DNA from: JAIBJN01 sp963748205
GTDB lineage: Bacteria; Actinomycetota; Thermoleophilia; Gaiellales; Gaiellaceae
Assembly (NCBI GenBank): GCA_963748205.1
Contig: CAVVIB010000012.1
Span: forward strand, 99,004-163,003
Direction: 5' to 3'
Length of the DNA stretch: 64,000 bases
Every line of letters starts with the position of its first letter. Position 1 is the first letter of the stretch. Below are positions 34,016-42,991 of the stretch, piece by piece. Made by a program: the position numbers and the translations under genes. Under the pieces are notes generated by a model that saw only the letters and a program-made list of their open reading frames with translations, searched no databases and was not told where the DNA came from.

Positions 34016-36195
34016 ATGCCTTCCATCAGCCTTCTCGCGCGCGTTGCCGTCCTTGCCGTGGTCTTCACGCTCGTGGTCGGCATCCAGGCGCAGATCACGC
34101 TCGCGGACGGCGGCTCGAGCGGGCCGCCGGTGGCCCAGGACGACGAGCTCAACACGGCCGAGGGCACGGCGGGCAGCACGAATGTCCTCGCGAACGACAG
34201 CGACCCGGACAGCGACCCGCTCTCGATCGAGAACTGGACGGACGGGACGCACGGGTCCGTGAGCTGCAGCGGCACGGACTGCGTCTACATCCCCAACGAT
34301 CCCGACTACTCCGGGCCTGACGCCTTCACGTACACGGTGTCGGACGGCCAGGGCGGCACGGACGACGGCGACGTCGCCGTGGAGGTCGTTCCGACGAACG
34401 AGGAGCCGAGCGCGGTCGACGACGCGCTCACCCTCGCCGAGGACACGTCGGACAGCGTCGACGTCTTCGCCAACGACACCGACGACGACGGCGACCCGCT
34501 CGCCGTCGAGACGCTCGAGCCGACAGCCGACAACGGCACGGTGTCGTGCACGGTCGGCGGCATCTGCACCTACACGCCGGAGCCGAACTTCGAGGGCTTC
34601 GACACCTTCTCGTACACGATCACCGACGGCCAGGGCGGGACGGATACCGCCAACGTCGAGGTCACGGTGACGCCCCTGAACGATGTCCCGAACGCGGTCA
34701 ACGACTCGCTCGTGACCTCGGAGGACCAGATGGGGTCGCTGAACGTGCGCACGAACGACGTCGACATCGACGGCGACACGCTCCTCGTCACGACGCTCAC
34801 GCCGGCCGCTTCGCACGGCACCGTCGCCTGCCTGGGCGGCGGCGGGTGCAGCTACACGCCCGTGACGGACTACAGCGGGCCGGACTCGTTCCAGTACACG
34901 ATCTCCGACGGGCACGGCGGCACGGACACGGCGACGGTCAACATCACGGTCCTGCCTGAGAACAACGCCCCCGTAGCCGACGACGACGCGATCTCGACGC
35001 TCGAGGACAACGCAGGCTCGACGAACGTGCTGGTCGGGGACACGGACGTTGACGGCGACACGACTGAGCGTCTCCACGCCTTCGCCGACGGCGACGCACG
35101 GGACCGTCTCGTGCGCAGCGGGCGGCGTCTGCACGTACACGCCGAGCGCGAACTACAACGGGCCGGACTCCTTCGATTACACGGTCCTGGACGCCCGCGG
35201 CAAGTCGGACACCGGGACGGTCAACGTCACGGTGCTCCCGGGCAACGACGCCCCGGTCGCGGTCAACGACTCCCTCTCGACCGCCGAGGAAACCGCCGGG
35301 CAGGTCGACGTCCTCCCGAACGACACCGATCTCGAGGGCGACTCCCTTTCCGTCACCGGGCTCGACGAACGGCGCCCACGGCACCGCTTCCTGCGATGCA
35401 ACCACGTGCACCTACACGCCCGCGCTCAACTACACGGGCGCGGACACGTTCACGTACACGGTCAGCGACGGGAACGGCGGCACGGACACCGGCTCCGTCT
35501 CGGTCACCGTCACGGGCGTCAACGACGCTCCCGTGGCCGACGACGATGTCCTGACGACCGACGAGGAGACGCCCGGGAACGTCAGCGTGCTCGTCGGCGA
35601 CACCGATGTCGACGGCGACTCACTCACGGTCGCGAACCCGAGCGACCCGGATCACGGCTCCGTCTCGTGCAACCCGACGACCGGCGTCTGCACGTACACG
35701 CCCGACGCCGACTATCTCGGGCCCGACAGCTTCACCTACGAGATCTCGGACGGCCAGCTGACGGACGAGGGCCTCGTGTCGGTCGCCGTCGTCGAGGCGA
35801 ACGTCGCCCCCGGGTGCGCGAACGTCGTGCCCTCGAAGGCGAAGCTCTGGCCGGTGCTCTCGCAGTTCGTCGTCGTGAAGCTCTCCGGCGCGACGGACGG
35901 GAACGGCGACGTGCTCACCTACGCGATCACCGCCGTCACCCAGGACGAGAAGACGAAGCTCGCCACCGGCCGCACCGACAAGGGGCCGGATGCGCAGCGG
36001 ATCTCCGGCAAGCCGGCCGAGCTCAAGCTCCGGTCGCAGCGGATGCCGAAGGCCAACGGGCGCGTCTACAAGATCACATACCGGGTCACGGACGGCCGCG
36101 GCGGGAGCTGCACCGGCGTCGAGAAGGTCGGCGTCCCGATCCGCCAGGGCGGGAACGCCGTGGCGAACAGCCGCCAGTACAACTCCTTCCGCTAG
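34016..36195 (+). CDS. Secreted protein of tandem cadherin-like (VCBS/Ig) repeats (two frame breaks)
   Basis: About 725 residues after repair. A signal peptide (about 1-30) is followed by six repeats of about 95-100 residues. Each starts PVAxDD...TxED and contains VLxNDTDxDGDxL, then HGTVSC...CTYTP, YxGPDSFxYTxSDGxGGTDT and VTVxPxNDAP. Asp-rich turns are typical calcium sites of Big/cadherin-like repeats. Every repeat carries a Cys pair flanking the CTYTP strand, probably a disulfide. The C-terminal 130 residues (from about 590) are different and end NSRQYNSFR. Frame breaks lie near 35062 and 35365. Likely an extracellular adhesin or stalk protein. Confidence 0.85.
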
Positions 36196-36280
36196 CCGGT
36201 TTCGGAGCGGCAGGGCTCGGGAACAACCGAGTTCCTTTCGGAGGCTGGCCGTGCCTCTTGCGGAGATGGAGGAGCGGTGC

Positions 36281-36499
36281 ATGTCTAAAGCCTCGAACGA
36301 CAATCTCGAAAACGTCCTGGGCGAGATCCGCCATTACGTTGCGGGCGTCAGGGACGAGCTCTTCGAGTGCGTCGTCGAGCCCGCACGGACCGGCGGGGGC
36401 TCTGCGGCGGCTCCTGACGGACCGACAGCAATCGGGCGCGCCGCCCTGCGGTCGCGGCGCGCCCGACGCGGGACAGCCGTCGAGAGACCGTCGAGCTAG
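36281..36499 (+). CDS. Hypothetical protein, 72 residues
   Basis: MSKASNDNLENVLGEIRHYVAGVRDELFECVVEP is a good amphipathic helical start. The second half is an Ala/Arg-rich tail of low complexity, so a nearby frame error at about 36390 is possible. A GGAGG-like site lies before the ATG. No family recognised. Confidence 0.45.
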   Translation: MSKASNDNLENVLGEIRHYVAGVRDELFECVVEPARTGGGSAAAPDGPTAIGRAALRSRRARRGTAVERPSS

Positions 36500-36543
36500 C
36501 CGACCGACCCAACCGGGAGCCGTCGTCTGAAGCGTAAGCGGTT

Positions 36544-36882
36544 CTACGACACGTCGACTTCGCGCGCGAGGAGATGCTCGTAGAGCTCGCGGGAAAGGCG
36601 GACGGCTTCGCCGACCTCGGCCGGGTCGACGGCGACGCCCCGATCGACGCGAGTCGCGATGTCGTGCGCCACTCGGTAGCTCGCCAGGACCTCAGGGTCG
36701 ATTCCCGCCTCTGCCGTGCGCTCGATCTCGCCCTCCTCGAGCGGGTACCCGGCCTCGAGCATCATGCGCCGGATGAGGCGGTCCAGCTCGGGAAGCGTCT
36801 CGCCGGGGGAGTCGACGACGAGCGGCTCGAGGGCCGCCCACTCGGTCTCCCATTCTGCGCGGTCGAGGCCGGGCTCGCTCAT
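36544..36882 (-). CDS. Hypothetical helical protein, 112 residues
   Basis: An acidic, wholly helical protein: EWETEWAALEPLVVDSPGETLPELDRLIRRMMLEAGYPL ... AHDIATRVDRGVAVDPAEVGEAVRLSRELYEHLL. No signal or membrane segment. It starts two bases after the stop of the BON-domain gene on the same strand, so the two form an operon. No known function; the partner suggests an envelope-stress setting. Confidence 0.7.
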   Translation of the reverse strand: MSEPGLDRAEWETEWAALEPLVVDSPGETLPELDRLIRRMMLEAGYPLEEGEIERTAEAGIDPEVLASYRVAHDIATRVDRGVAVDPAEVGEAVRLSRELYEHLLAREVDVS

Positions 36883-36884
36883 CG

Positions 36885-37325
36885 CTAGGACGTGCTCTCG
36901 GACGCGTGGAGCTGATTCTCGACGGCTCGAACCCCGTGCACCTTTCGGGTCGCTTCCTCGAGTTCGGCGACCATGTCAGGTGAGTCGACCTCGCCCCTCA
37001 GATAGACGACGCCGTTCTCAGCGTTCACGTCTACGCGGCCCTTCGGAACCCGCGCGTCCCTGAAGACCTCGCTCTCGACCTTGGCCTTGAGCGTGGCGTC
37101 GTTCGGCTGGGGCTTCTCCTCCTCGTCCCGGTGCTTCGCCTTCTGGACGGCCCCGTACCCGGCAGAGGTGGCTCGCTTGCGTCCGCGATCGAGGATCTTG
37201 GTCTTACGGCGGAAGAAGCCGGCAGTGCGGTCGGCTGCCATGTGCCTGCGGCGCTTGCCGTTCTCTCGATCGAAGAAGTACATCAGCGCCGCAACGAGCG
37301 CGGCGAAAGACAGAGTGCGCTTCAT
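36885..37325 (-). CDS. BON-domain protein with N-terminal membrane helix
   Basis: 146 residues. A short hydrophobic start (LSFAALVAALMYFF) leads to a basic region and a C-terminal BON domain (about 75-140). Its segments TLKAKVESEVFRDARVPKGRVDVNAENGVVYLRGEVDS and VHGVRAVENQLH fit the family. BON domains bind phospholipids and occur in osmotic or envelope stress proteins (OsmY type). First gene of a two-gene operon with the 112-residue protein. Confidence 0.88.
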   Translation of the reverse strand: MKRTLSFAALVAALMYFFDRENGKRRRHMAADRTAGFFRRKTKILDRGRKRATSAGYGAVQKAKHRDEEEKPQPNDATLKAKVESEVFRDARVPKGRVDVNAENGVVYLRGEVDSPDMVAELEEATRKVHGVRAVENQLHASESTS

Positions 37326-37454
37326 GAAATCCCTCCTCGGTGGCTCTGACTTTCCTACCGCGTTCGAAGGCCCTCAAACCTCCTCTCGAACCGGGAGTAG
37401 GAACACGGATCGACGGGTATCGGAACGCGGCACACCAACGAAAGGGGTCACGAA

Positions 37455-37955
37455 ATGCCAGAGATCACGAGCGCGAGGGACCTATTCCTCCACGAGCTCG
37501 GCGACATCCTCTACGTCGAGCGGAAGCTCGCCGACGAGACGCTGCCGAAGCTGATCGATGAGGTGAACGACGAGGAGCTCGGGGCCGGTCTGAGGAGCCA
37601 CCTCGAGGAGACGCGTCAGCACGTCGCCAACGTCGAGAAGGTCTTCGAGATCTTCGGCGAGGAGCCGCACGAGGAGGAGTGCGTCGGCTTCGAGGGCTTG
37701 AAGAAGGAGCACGACCAGCTCGTCGAGGAGAGCTCCCCGTCGCTGATCGACCTGGTCGACGCCGGCGCTGCGGCCCGGACCGAGAACTACGAGATCGCCG
37801 CGTACGAGGGCCTCAGGCGCATGGCCAAGGGGTTCGGAGAGAACGGCGCGGTCGAGCTTCTCGACAAGAACCTGAAGCAGGAGAAGGAGGCGCTCAGGGA
37901 GGTCGAGAAGGCCGCGACCCGGCTGAGCAAGGAAGGCGTCGCCTCCGCGGCGTAG
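37455..37955 (+). CDS. DUF892 / YciE-type ferritin-like protein
   Basis: 166 residues forming a four-helix bundle: DLFLHELGDILYVERKLADETLPKLIDEV and RSHLEETRQHVANVEKVFE, then AARTENYEIAAYEGLRRMAKGFG. The Glu and ExxH-type residues (ETRQH, ENYEIAAYE) suit a di-iron centre. YciE-like proteins are induced by general or osmotic stress. The gene stands alone between divergent and convergent neighbours. Confidence 0.9.
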   Translation: MPEITSARDLFLHELGDILYVERKLADETLPKLIDEVNDEELGAGLRSHLEETRQHVANVEKVFEIFGEEPHEEECVGFEGLKKEHDQLVEESSPSLIDLVDAGAAARTENYEIAAYEGLRRMAKGFGENGAVELLDKNLKQEKEALREVEKAATRLSKEGVASAA

Positions 37956-37964
37956 CGTGATCCG

Positions 37965-37992
37965 GTGGGGGCCGGCGAGTGCCGGCTCCCAC
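37965..37992. terminator. Hairpin terminator between convergent genes
   Basis: GTGGGGGCCGGC, loop GAGT, GCCGGCTCCCAC, with one G-T pair, then CCTT. It separates the YciE-like gene from the membrane gene on the other strand. Confidence 0.65.
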
Positions 37993-37994
37993 CC

Positions 37995-38669
37995 TTATCC
38001 GGAGGTGCCGGTCTGGTCGTGCGGTGCGCCGACCGGCTTCGACTCCGGCGAGCCTCTTTGCCGGAGGTAGACGGTGAACGCGGCCATCGAGCCGACGGCG
38101 AGGAACTCCGACTGCCAGTTCTCGAGCGTCGCCTCCCAGAAGTCCGCCCGCGTCAGGTAGCCGGACCAGGAGATGGCCGGCTGTCCGTGCTCCTCCTGCT
38201 GGTGTGAGTACTCGCGCCATCCAGTGAGCGACTGGCCGAACCAGCTGCCGAAGAAGAGCGTGGCCATGACGATCAGGAGCGAGTTGGAGTAGATCGTCGT
38301 GCGCCAGCCACCGGCCTTCGCCCAACGCGGTGAGCTCTGCTGTGCGTGCGGGCCGACCAGCTGCTTCTGGTCGGACTCGGGGCCGATCGAATCGGGCGGC
38401 TTGGACTCGTTCGAGCCGCGCTGGACGAACCAGACGGTCGCGAGGATGAAGACCACGAACTGCAGGTACTCCGACTGCCAGTTCTCGAGCATCGCCTGGC
38501 CGAACGCGGACGAGAGGACATAGCGGCCGTAGGAGTACGTGGTCGAGGCGTGGGCACGGGCCTCGTCGTTGAAGTCGAGCCATCCCGCGACGGACTGTCC
38601 CACCAGAGCAGCGAGGAAGAGCAGGAGGAAGAAGAGCGAGAGGGAGTTGTCGCGCAGGAACGCCCGCAC
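37995..38669 (-). CDS. DUF6766-like membrane protein with an internal duplication
   Basis: 224 residues. Two copies of one unit are visible. Each starts with a helix NSLSLFFLLLFLAALVGQSVAGW or NSLLIVMATLFFGSWFGQSLTGW, goes through a short loop with YG/SGY, and ends LENWQSEYLQFVVFILATVWFVQRGS or LENWQSEFLAVGSMAAFTVYLRQRGS. The repeated LENWQSE block suggests a pseudo-symmetric four-helix membrane protein. GTG start two bases after the stop of the small membrane gene. Function unknown. Confidence 0.8.
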   Translation of the reverse strand: MRAFLRDNSLSLFFLLLFLAALVGQSVAGWLDFNDEARAHASTTYSYGRYVLSSAFGQAMLENWQSEYLQFVVFILATVWFVQRGSNESKPPDSIGPESDQKQLVGPHAQQSSPRWAKAGGWRTTIYSNSLLIVMATLFFGSWFGQSLTGWREYSHQQEEHGQPAISWSGYLTRADFWEATLENWQSEFLAVGSMAAFTVYLRQRGSPESKPVGAPHDQTGTSG

Positions 38670-38671
38670 GG

Positions 38672-38797
38672 CTATCTCCCGAGGACACCGATCGCGATGA
38701 AGATGGCAAGCCCGATCAACGGGGTGACGAGGTAGATCGCGAACACCGCCCTCATGCGTTGTTCAGTTCCCCTGGCCCCGGGAACGGGAACCTGCAT
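38672..38797 (-). CDS. 41-residue membrane peptide, partner of the DUF6766-like gene
   Basis: The product begins MQVPVPGARGTEQ and has one membrane helix (AIYLVTPLIGLAIFIAIGVLG). It lies two bases upstream of the DUF6766-like gene in the same operon. A second ATG, 14 codons in, could also be the start. It may be a small subunit. Confidence 0.6.
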   Translation of the reverse strand: MQVPVPGARGTEQRMRAVFAIYLVTPLIGLAIFIAIGVLGR

Positions 38798-38983
38798 GGC
38801 CTAGACCCCTCCTAGCCCTTCAGGGGGTGAACCCGGCGCGCGGTCAACGGATGTCGGATCGGGCGCCCTCAAACGTTTTCAGCCCGTTGCGGCGGGTAAT
38901 CGTTGGGCATGGCCCGGAAGAGGAAACGGGCTTCGCTCGCGGGCGCCTCGAGGCGATCGCGGAGCGCTGATCAAGGAGGGGTC

Positions 38984-39208
38984 ATGCCCAACAAGAAGGC
39001 GAACGTGAAGAACGAGAAGCAGTACGAGGCGCTCAAGGACAAGGGGATGTCCAAGGAGCGCGCGGCCAAGATCGCCAACTCGCCGGGAGCCTCGAGCCGC
39101 GGGGGCAAGAAGTCCGGCTCGGGCGGAAACTCGTCGCAGGGCGGGACGACGGCCCAGAAGAAGGCCGCCGGCCGCAAGGGCGGTAAGGCCACGGCCCGCA
39201 GGAGCTAG
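38984..39208 (+). CDS. DUF7218-like Lys/Gly-rich small protein
   Basis: 74 residues. The start NEKQYEALKDKGMSKERAAKIANSPGASSRGGKKSG is characteristic of a small family found in many soil bacteria. The tail is Gly/Ser/Lys-rich and basic, suggesting nucleic-acid or desiccation-related binding, which is inference. ATG at 38984 follows an AAGGAGGGG site. It is three bases upstream of the luciferase-like gene. Confidence 0.8.
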   Translation: MPNKKANVKNEKQYEALKDKGMSKERAAKIANSPGASSRGGKKSGSGGNSSQGGTTAQKKAAGRKGGKATARRS

Positions 39209-39211
39209 GCG

Positions 39212-40180
39212 TTGGCGGCTCGGCCGGAGATCGGCTACTCGCTCTCCTCCGAGGAGCACACGCCGGCGGACCTCGTCCGCTATGCGGTGCTCGCGGAGGA
39301 GCGCGGGTTCTCGTACGCCCTCATCTCGGACCACTTCCACCCATGGACGGACCGCCAGGGGCAGAGCGCGTTCGTCTGGGCCGTGATCGGCGCCATCGCC
39401 CAGGCGACGGAGACGCTGCGTCTCGGGACGGGCGTCACCTGCCCGACCGTCCGCACCCATCCCGCGATCATCGCGCAGGCCTCCGCCACCGCCGCCGCGC
39501 TGATGCCGGGGCGCTTCTTCCTCGGCGTCGGCACGGGGGAGAACCTCAACGAGCACATCCTCGGCGACCGCTGGCCCGAAGGGGCGGTGCGGGTCGAGAT
39601 GCTCTCCGAGGCAATCGATGTGATCAGGCTGCTCTGGCAGGGCGGCTACCAGAGCCACCACGGCCGTTACTACACGGTCGAGGAAGCCCGTCTTTACACG
39701 CTGCCGGACGAGCCTCCGGACCTCATGGTCGCGGCGGGCAAGCCTGACGCCGCGAAGCTCGCCGGAGAGAAGGGCGACGGCTTCATCAGCACGTCGCCCG
39801 ACGAGGAGCTGATGGCGGAGTTCGAAGGCGCCGGAGGCGAGGGGAAGCCGCGCATCGGACAGGTGACGGTCTGCTGGGCGGAGGACGAGGCCGGCGCGCG
39901 GAAGACGGCGCTCGAGTGGTGGCCGAACGCAGCGCTCCCCGGCGACCTCGGGCAGGAGCTCGCGCTCCCGCGCCACTTCGAGCAGGCGGCCCAGCTCGTC
40001 ACGGAGGACGACGTTGCGGAGAAGGTCGTCTGCGGGCCCGACCCCGACGCGCACCTCGCGGCGATCGACGAGTTCGCAGAGGCCGGCTACGACCACGTCT
40101 ATGTCCATCAGGTCGGGCCGGATCAGGAAGGGTTCCTGGACTTCTACGCCCGCGAAGTTCTGGGCGTGGCGGTTTCGTGA
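39212..40180 (+). CDS. F420-type luciferase-like oxidoreductase
   Basis: 322 residues of the LLM flavin/F420 class, close to the F420-dependent glucose-6-phosphate dehydrogenase-like subfamily. IGYSLSSEEHTPADLVRYAVLAEERGF is followed by SDHFHPWTDRQGQSAFVW (the SDHFxPW motif of F420 enzymes), GTGVTCPTVRTHPAIIAQA, GRFFLGVGTGENLNEH and YDHVYVHQVGPDQEGFLDFY. The presence of F420 in the host is implied. TTG start close behind the DUF7218-like gene. Confidence 0.9.
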   Translation: MAARPEIGYSLSSEEHTPADLVRYAVLAEERGFSYALISDHFHPWTDRQGQSAFVWAVIGAIAQATETLRLGTGVTCPTVRTHPAIIAQASATAAALMPGRFFLGVGTGENLNEHILGDRWPEGAVRVEMLSEAIDVIRLLWQGGYQSHHGRYYTVEEARLYTLPDEPPDLMVAAGKPDAAKLAGEKGDGFISTSPDEELMAEFEGAGGEGKPRIGQVTVCWAEDEAGARKTALEWWPNAALPGDLGQELALPRHFEQAAQLVTEDDVAEKVVCGPDPDAHLAAIDEFAEAGYDHVYVHQVGPDQEGFLDFYAREVLGVAVS

Positions 40181-40314
40181 GCCGCGCTACACTGACTACG
40201 TCGGGTGCGCCCATTCGGCGCTTCCTGTTCCTCCGCCGCTCATAGCTCTGGTCTCGCGGCGTTCGAGCGGTCTCCGCTCCCGGCTTCCAAGGGAAGCAAT
40301 GGAAGGGAGCGAGG

Positions 40315-40659
40315 ATGCCTCTTTCCTCTCAGCGACTGGCGCGCAACCAGGTCATCTTCCGTGAGGTGAACGAACGCCTACGCGAAATGGCCGACGGCGT
40401 CCCCGACGGGAAGACCGACTATCTCTGCGAGTGCAGCGACGTCCACTGCGCGAAGCAGATCGAGCTCAAGCTGGTCGAGTACGAGTCCGTGCGGGCCCGC
40501 CCGAAGACCTTCTTCATCGTCCCCGGCCACGAGCGGCTCGAGGTCGAGCGCATCGTCGACGAGCTCGACCAGTACACCGTCGTCGAGAAGATCGTCCCGC
40601 TCGACGAGACGGCAACGCAAGCTCTCACCTCCACGGACGAGAAGTGGGCCGGGCCGTGA
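40315..40659 (+). CDS. Small protein with LCEC...C motif, first of a tandem pair
   Basis: 114 residues. A helix VNERLREMADGVPDG leads to YLCECSDVHCAKQIELKLVEYESVRARPKTFFIVPGH. The three Cys of CEC(x4)C suggest a metal site completed by His (VHC or PGHE). The end is charged (VEKIVPLDETATQAL). The downstream gene is a paralogue, overlapping by four bases (GTGA). No experimentally known function; the family is common near stress genes in soil actinobacteria. Confidence 0.75.
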   Translation: MPLSSQRLARNQVIFREVNERLREMADGVPDGKTDYLCECSDVHCAKQIELKLVEYESVRARPKTFFIVPGHERLEVERIVDELDQYTVVEKIVPLDETATQALTSTDEKWAGP

Positions 40660-40946
40660 CCTCGAAGGACGACCGCCTGAAGGCGAACCAGGAGACCTTC
40701 CTCGCGGCGAACCGGGGAATGATCGAAGCGGCGAACCTCGACTCGGGCGTCCCTGTGCCATTCCTCTGCGAGTGTGCGGACTTCAACTGCCTTGGGCGGG
40801 TCGAAGCGAGCCTCCGCGAGTACCAGGAGGCCCACGACGGGGACGATCGCTACTTCATCCTCCCGGGCCACCTGCGGATCGAAGGCGAGGAGATCCTCAG
40901 TGAAAACGGCCGCTACCAGGTGGTCAGCAAGACCATGGCGCGCTAG
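40656..40946 (+). CDS. Small protein with LCEC...C motif, second of a tandem pair
   Basis: 96 residues, paralogous to the preceding gene. LKANQETFLAANRGMIEAA replaces the first helix, then FLCECADFNCLGRVEASLREYQEAHDGDDRYFILPGHLRIE. Conserved between the two: LCECxDxxC, EYxxxxxxxxxFxxxPGH and the VVxK end. The overlapping GTG start implies equal translation, so a heterodimer is a reasonable guess. Confidence 0.75.
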   Translation: MTSKDDRLKANQETFLAANRGMIEAANLDSGVPVPFLCECADFNCLGRVEASLREYQEAHDGDDRYFILPGHLRIEGEEILSENGRYQVVSKTMAR

Positions 40947-40964
40947 GGGCGGGGAGGTCCTGGC

Positions 40965-41394
40965 TTGGTGGACGGCAACGATCGACTAGAAGACCGGCAG
41001 GACGGGCGCCTCCGTTTCTCGGAGGACGGCGCAAGCGGTGTGGCCCAGCTGCTCGTCGTCCTCGAGCGAGTCGGCGGCGGCGTCTGCGTGTTGTCGATCG
41101 AGGGTGAGCTCGACCTGTACGCCGAGCCTGTGTTCCAGCGTGCGCTCGCGGCGGCCCTCGACGACGGTCCGACCAGGTTGGTCGTCGACCTCACGAAGTG
41201 CACGCTCATCGACTCGACGGGCCTCGGGGCCCTGTTGAAGGCGAACAAGCGGTTCAGCGACGGCTCGAACGTTCACATTGACGTGGCGTGCCCGGACCTC
41301 GAAAATCCGGAAGATCTTCGAGATCACCGCGCTGAACCGAATCTTCGCGCTGCACGAGACGCGGGCCGCCGCTCTGGACGGCGCGGGCGGCTAG
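40965..41394 (+). CDS. STAS-domain anti-sigma factor antagonist (one frame break)
   Basis: About 142 residues after repair. The STAS fold shows VLSIEGELDLYAEPVFQRALAAAL and LVVDLTKCTLIDSTGLGALLKANKRF. The Ser of DSTG is the usual phosphorylation site of SpoIIAA/RsbV proteins. An extra A in a run of four near 41302 breaks the frame; the end then reads IRKIFEITALNRIFALHET, typical of RsbV. It would release a sigma-B-like factor by binding an RsbW-type kinase, which is not in this window. TTG or GTG start. Confidence 0.85.
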
Positions 41395-41451
41395 CGGCCC
41401 GGCGGTACGCGCCGCGGTCGCGCCCCCGGCCGAGCGCCTACCCTGTCGTCG

Positions 41452-41845
41452 GTGGCACTGGTCGAGACGATCGTCGTCGCCTACGACGACCCCGAGAGCG
41501 GAACCCTGTCGCGTGCGGCGGAGCTGGCCGGGGCCTTCGGCGCCGCGCTGGTCGTGACGAACGTCGTCCCGCCGGATCACGACGAGGCGTCGGAGGCCGA
41601 GCGCTACTCGCAGGAGCGACTCGAACAGGCCCGGGCCTTTCTCGAGGGGCGGGGTGTCGAACGCCGAGGTCGTCCGCTCCGTCGGGCAGCCGGCCGATGC
41701 CATCGTCGCGCTCGCGCGCGAGCGCGATGCCGACCTGATCGTCGTCGGGATGCGCAAGAAGGGCTTCATCGAGAGGCTCGTCGAGGGCAGCGTCGCGCAG
41801 AACGTGCTGCGGCGCGCGCCGTGCGACGTCCTCGTCGTCCACTGA
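41452..41845 (+). CDS. Universal stress protein UspA family (one frame break)
   Basis: About 130 residues after repair. Strand ETIVVAYDDPESG, helix LSRAAELAGAFGAALVVTNVVPP, then GQPADAIVALARERDADLIVVGMRKKG and GSVAQNVLRRAPCDVLVVH. The ATP-binding pattern G-2x-G-9x-G(S/T) is present in altered form (GMRKKGFIERLVEGS). An extra G near 41652 shifts the frame. A short gap separates it from the TauE/SafE gene. Confidence 0.85.
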
Positions 41846-41852
41846 GCCGCGC

Positions 41853-42740
41853 GTGAACGACCCGCGACTCGTCCTCGCCGGTCTCGTCACCGGGTTGCTC
41901 GTCGGGATGACCGGCATGGGCGGCGGCGCCCTGATGACGCCGATCCTGATCTTCCTCTTCAACTTCAACCCGGCGACGGCGATCGGGACGGACATCCTCC
42001 ACGGCGCCATCTTCAAGTCGTTCGGCGCCGTGCGGCACCGCCGCCTGGGGACGGTGAGGGCTCGCCTGGCCGCCTGGATGCTGGTGGGGAGCGCGCCGGC
42101 CTCGCTGCTCGGCGTCTGGTTCGCCACCTATCTCACCGACCGCTACGGCGACAGCGTCGACTCGGTGCAGGGCCGGGTCCTCGGGTACACGCTCCTGTTC
42201 GGCGCGCTCGCCTTCGTCGCCAAGGCGCTCTTCCATCCGGCCGGGAAGGCGAGCGGCCTGGGCCGCCTGACGCAGCGCGACCGGATCGTGGCGGTCTCCA
42301 TCGGCGTCGTCGGCGGCTTCATCGTGGGATTGACGTCGGTCGGGAGCGGGACGCTCTTCGCGCTCGCCATGCTCCTCGCCTATCCGCTGGCCGCGAAGTA
42401 CGTCGTCGGGACCGACATCGCCCACGCGGCCGCGTTGCTCTTCGTTGCCGGCATCGGCCATCTCGTGGCCGGGAACGTCGATCTCCCGGCGATCGCCTGG
42501 CTGCTCGTCGGCTCCATCCCCGGCGTCCTTATTGGGAGCCAGATCAGCGTGGGCCTGCCCGAGAACGTCCTGCGCTTCGCGCTGGCGTCCGCCCTCGCCC
42601 TGAGCGGCCTCAAGCTGCTGGACGTCCCCTACGCGAACCAGATGATCCTGGTCTCGCTCGCCGCGGGCGGGCTGGCGCTCGCGGTGTGGGGTATCGCCCT
42701 GCTTGTCCGCCGCGGCAAGACCGCGGAGGCCGTCGACTAG
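41853..42740 (+). CDS. TauE/SafE family permease (sulfite/organosulfur exporter type)
   Basis: 295 residues with about eight membrane helices in two similar halves. LVTGLLVGMTGMGGGALMTPILIFLFNFNPATAIGTDILHGA carries the first GxGGG motif; VGGFIVGLTSVGSGTLFALAMLLAYPLAAKYVVGTDIAHA carries the second. The substrate is not certain; family members move sulfite, sulfoacetate or similar anions. Start GTG eight bases after the UspA stop. The end overlaps the copZ-like gene, convergent. Confidence 0.9.
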   Translation: MNDPRLVLAGLVTGLLVGMTGMGGGALMTPILIFLFNFNPATAIGTDILHGAIFKSFGAVRHRRLGTVRARLAAWMLVGSAPASLLGVWFATYLTDRYGDSVDSVQGRVLGYTLLFGALAFVAKALFHPAGKASGLGRLTQRDRIVAVSIGVVGGFIVGLTSVGSGTLFALAMLLAYPLAAKYVVGTDIAHAAALLFVAGIGHLVAGNVDLPAIAWLLVGSIPGVLIGSQISVGLPENVLRFALASALALSGLKLLDVPYANQMILVSLAAGGLALAVWGIALLVRRGKTAEAVD

Positions 42741-42940
42741 GCCGCGACCTCGTAGCCGGCTTCGGCGATCGCGCCCCTGATCTCCGCGTCACTCATGGCG
42801 GCGCCCTGGACGGAGACGACCTTGCCCTCGAGGTCGACGTCGACTCCCTCGACGCCGGCGACCTTGCCGACCTCGGCCGTGATCGCCGCGCTGCAATGCG
42901 CGCAGTGCACGCCGGGAACCGAGTAGGTGGCCACGTCCAC
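42737..42940 (-). CDS. copZ: Copper chaperone CopZ-like HMA protein
   Basis: 67 residues of heavy-metal-associated fold: TYSVPGVHCAHCSAAITAEVGKVAGV and VDVDLEGKVVSVQGAAMSDAEIRGAIAEAGYE. The CxxC copper site is present as HCAHC with GVH in place of the usual GMT. The GTG start faces csoR across the operator, so it is probably derepressed by copper. Confidence 0.88.
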   Translation of the reverse strand: MDVATYSVPGVHCAHCSAAITAEVGKVAGVEGVDVDLEGKVVSVQGAAMSDAEIRGAIAEAGYEVAA

Positions 42941-42950
42941 GACCGCAATC

Positions 42951-42969
42951 TTATACGGCAGGGGGGTAT
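42951..42969. promoter_or_regulatory. Probable CsoR operator
   Basis: TATACGGCAGGGGGGTAT: TATAC and GTAT flanks around a G-tract, the pattern recognised by CsoR/RcnR repressors. It sits between the divergent copZ-like and csoR genes. Confidence 0.65.
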
Positions 42970-42991
42970 GCCCGTGTGGCACGATGAGCGC

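Noticed and set aside
34016..36195. Repetitive DNA of the cadherin-like gene as a possible CRISPR or satellite array.
   Set aside because: The period is about 300 bases, similarity is at protein level, and the reading frame continues through it.
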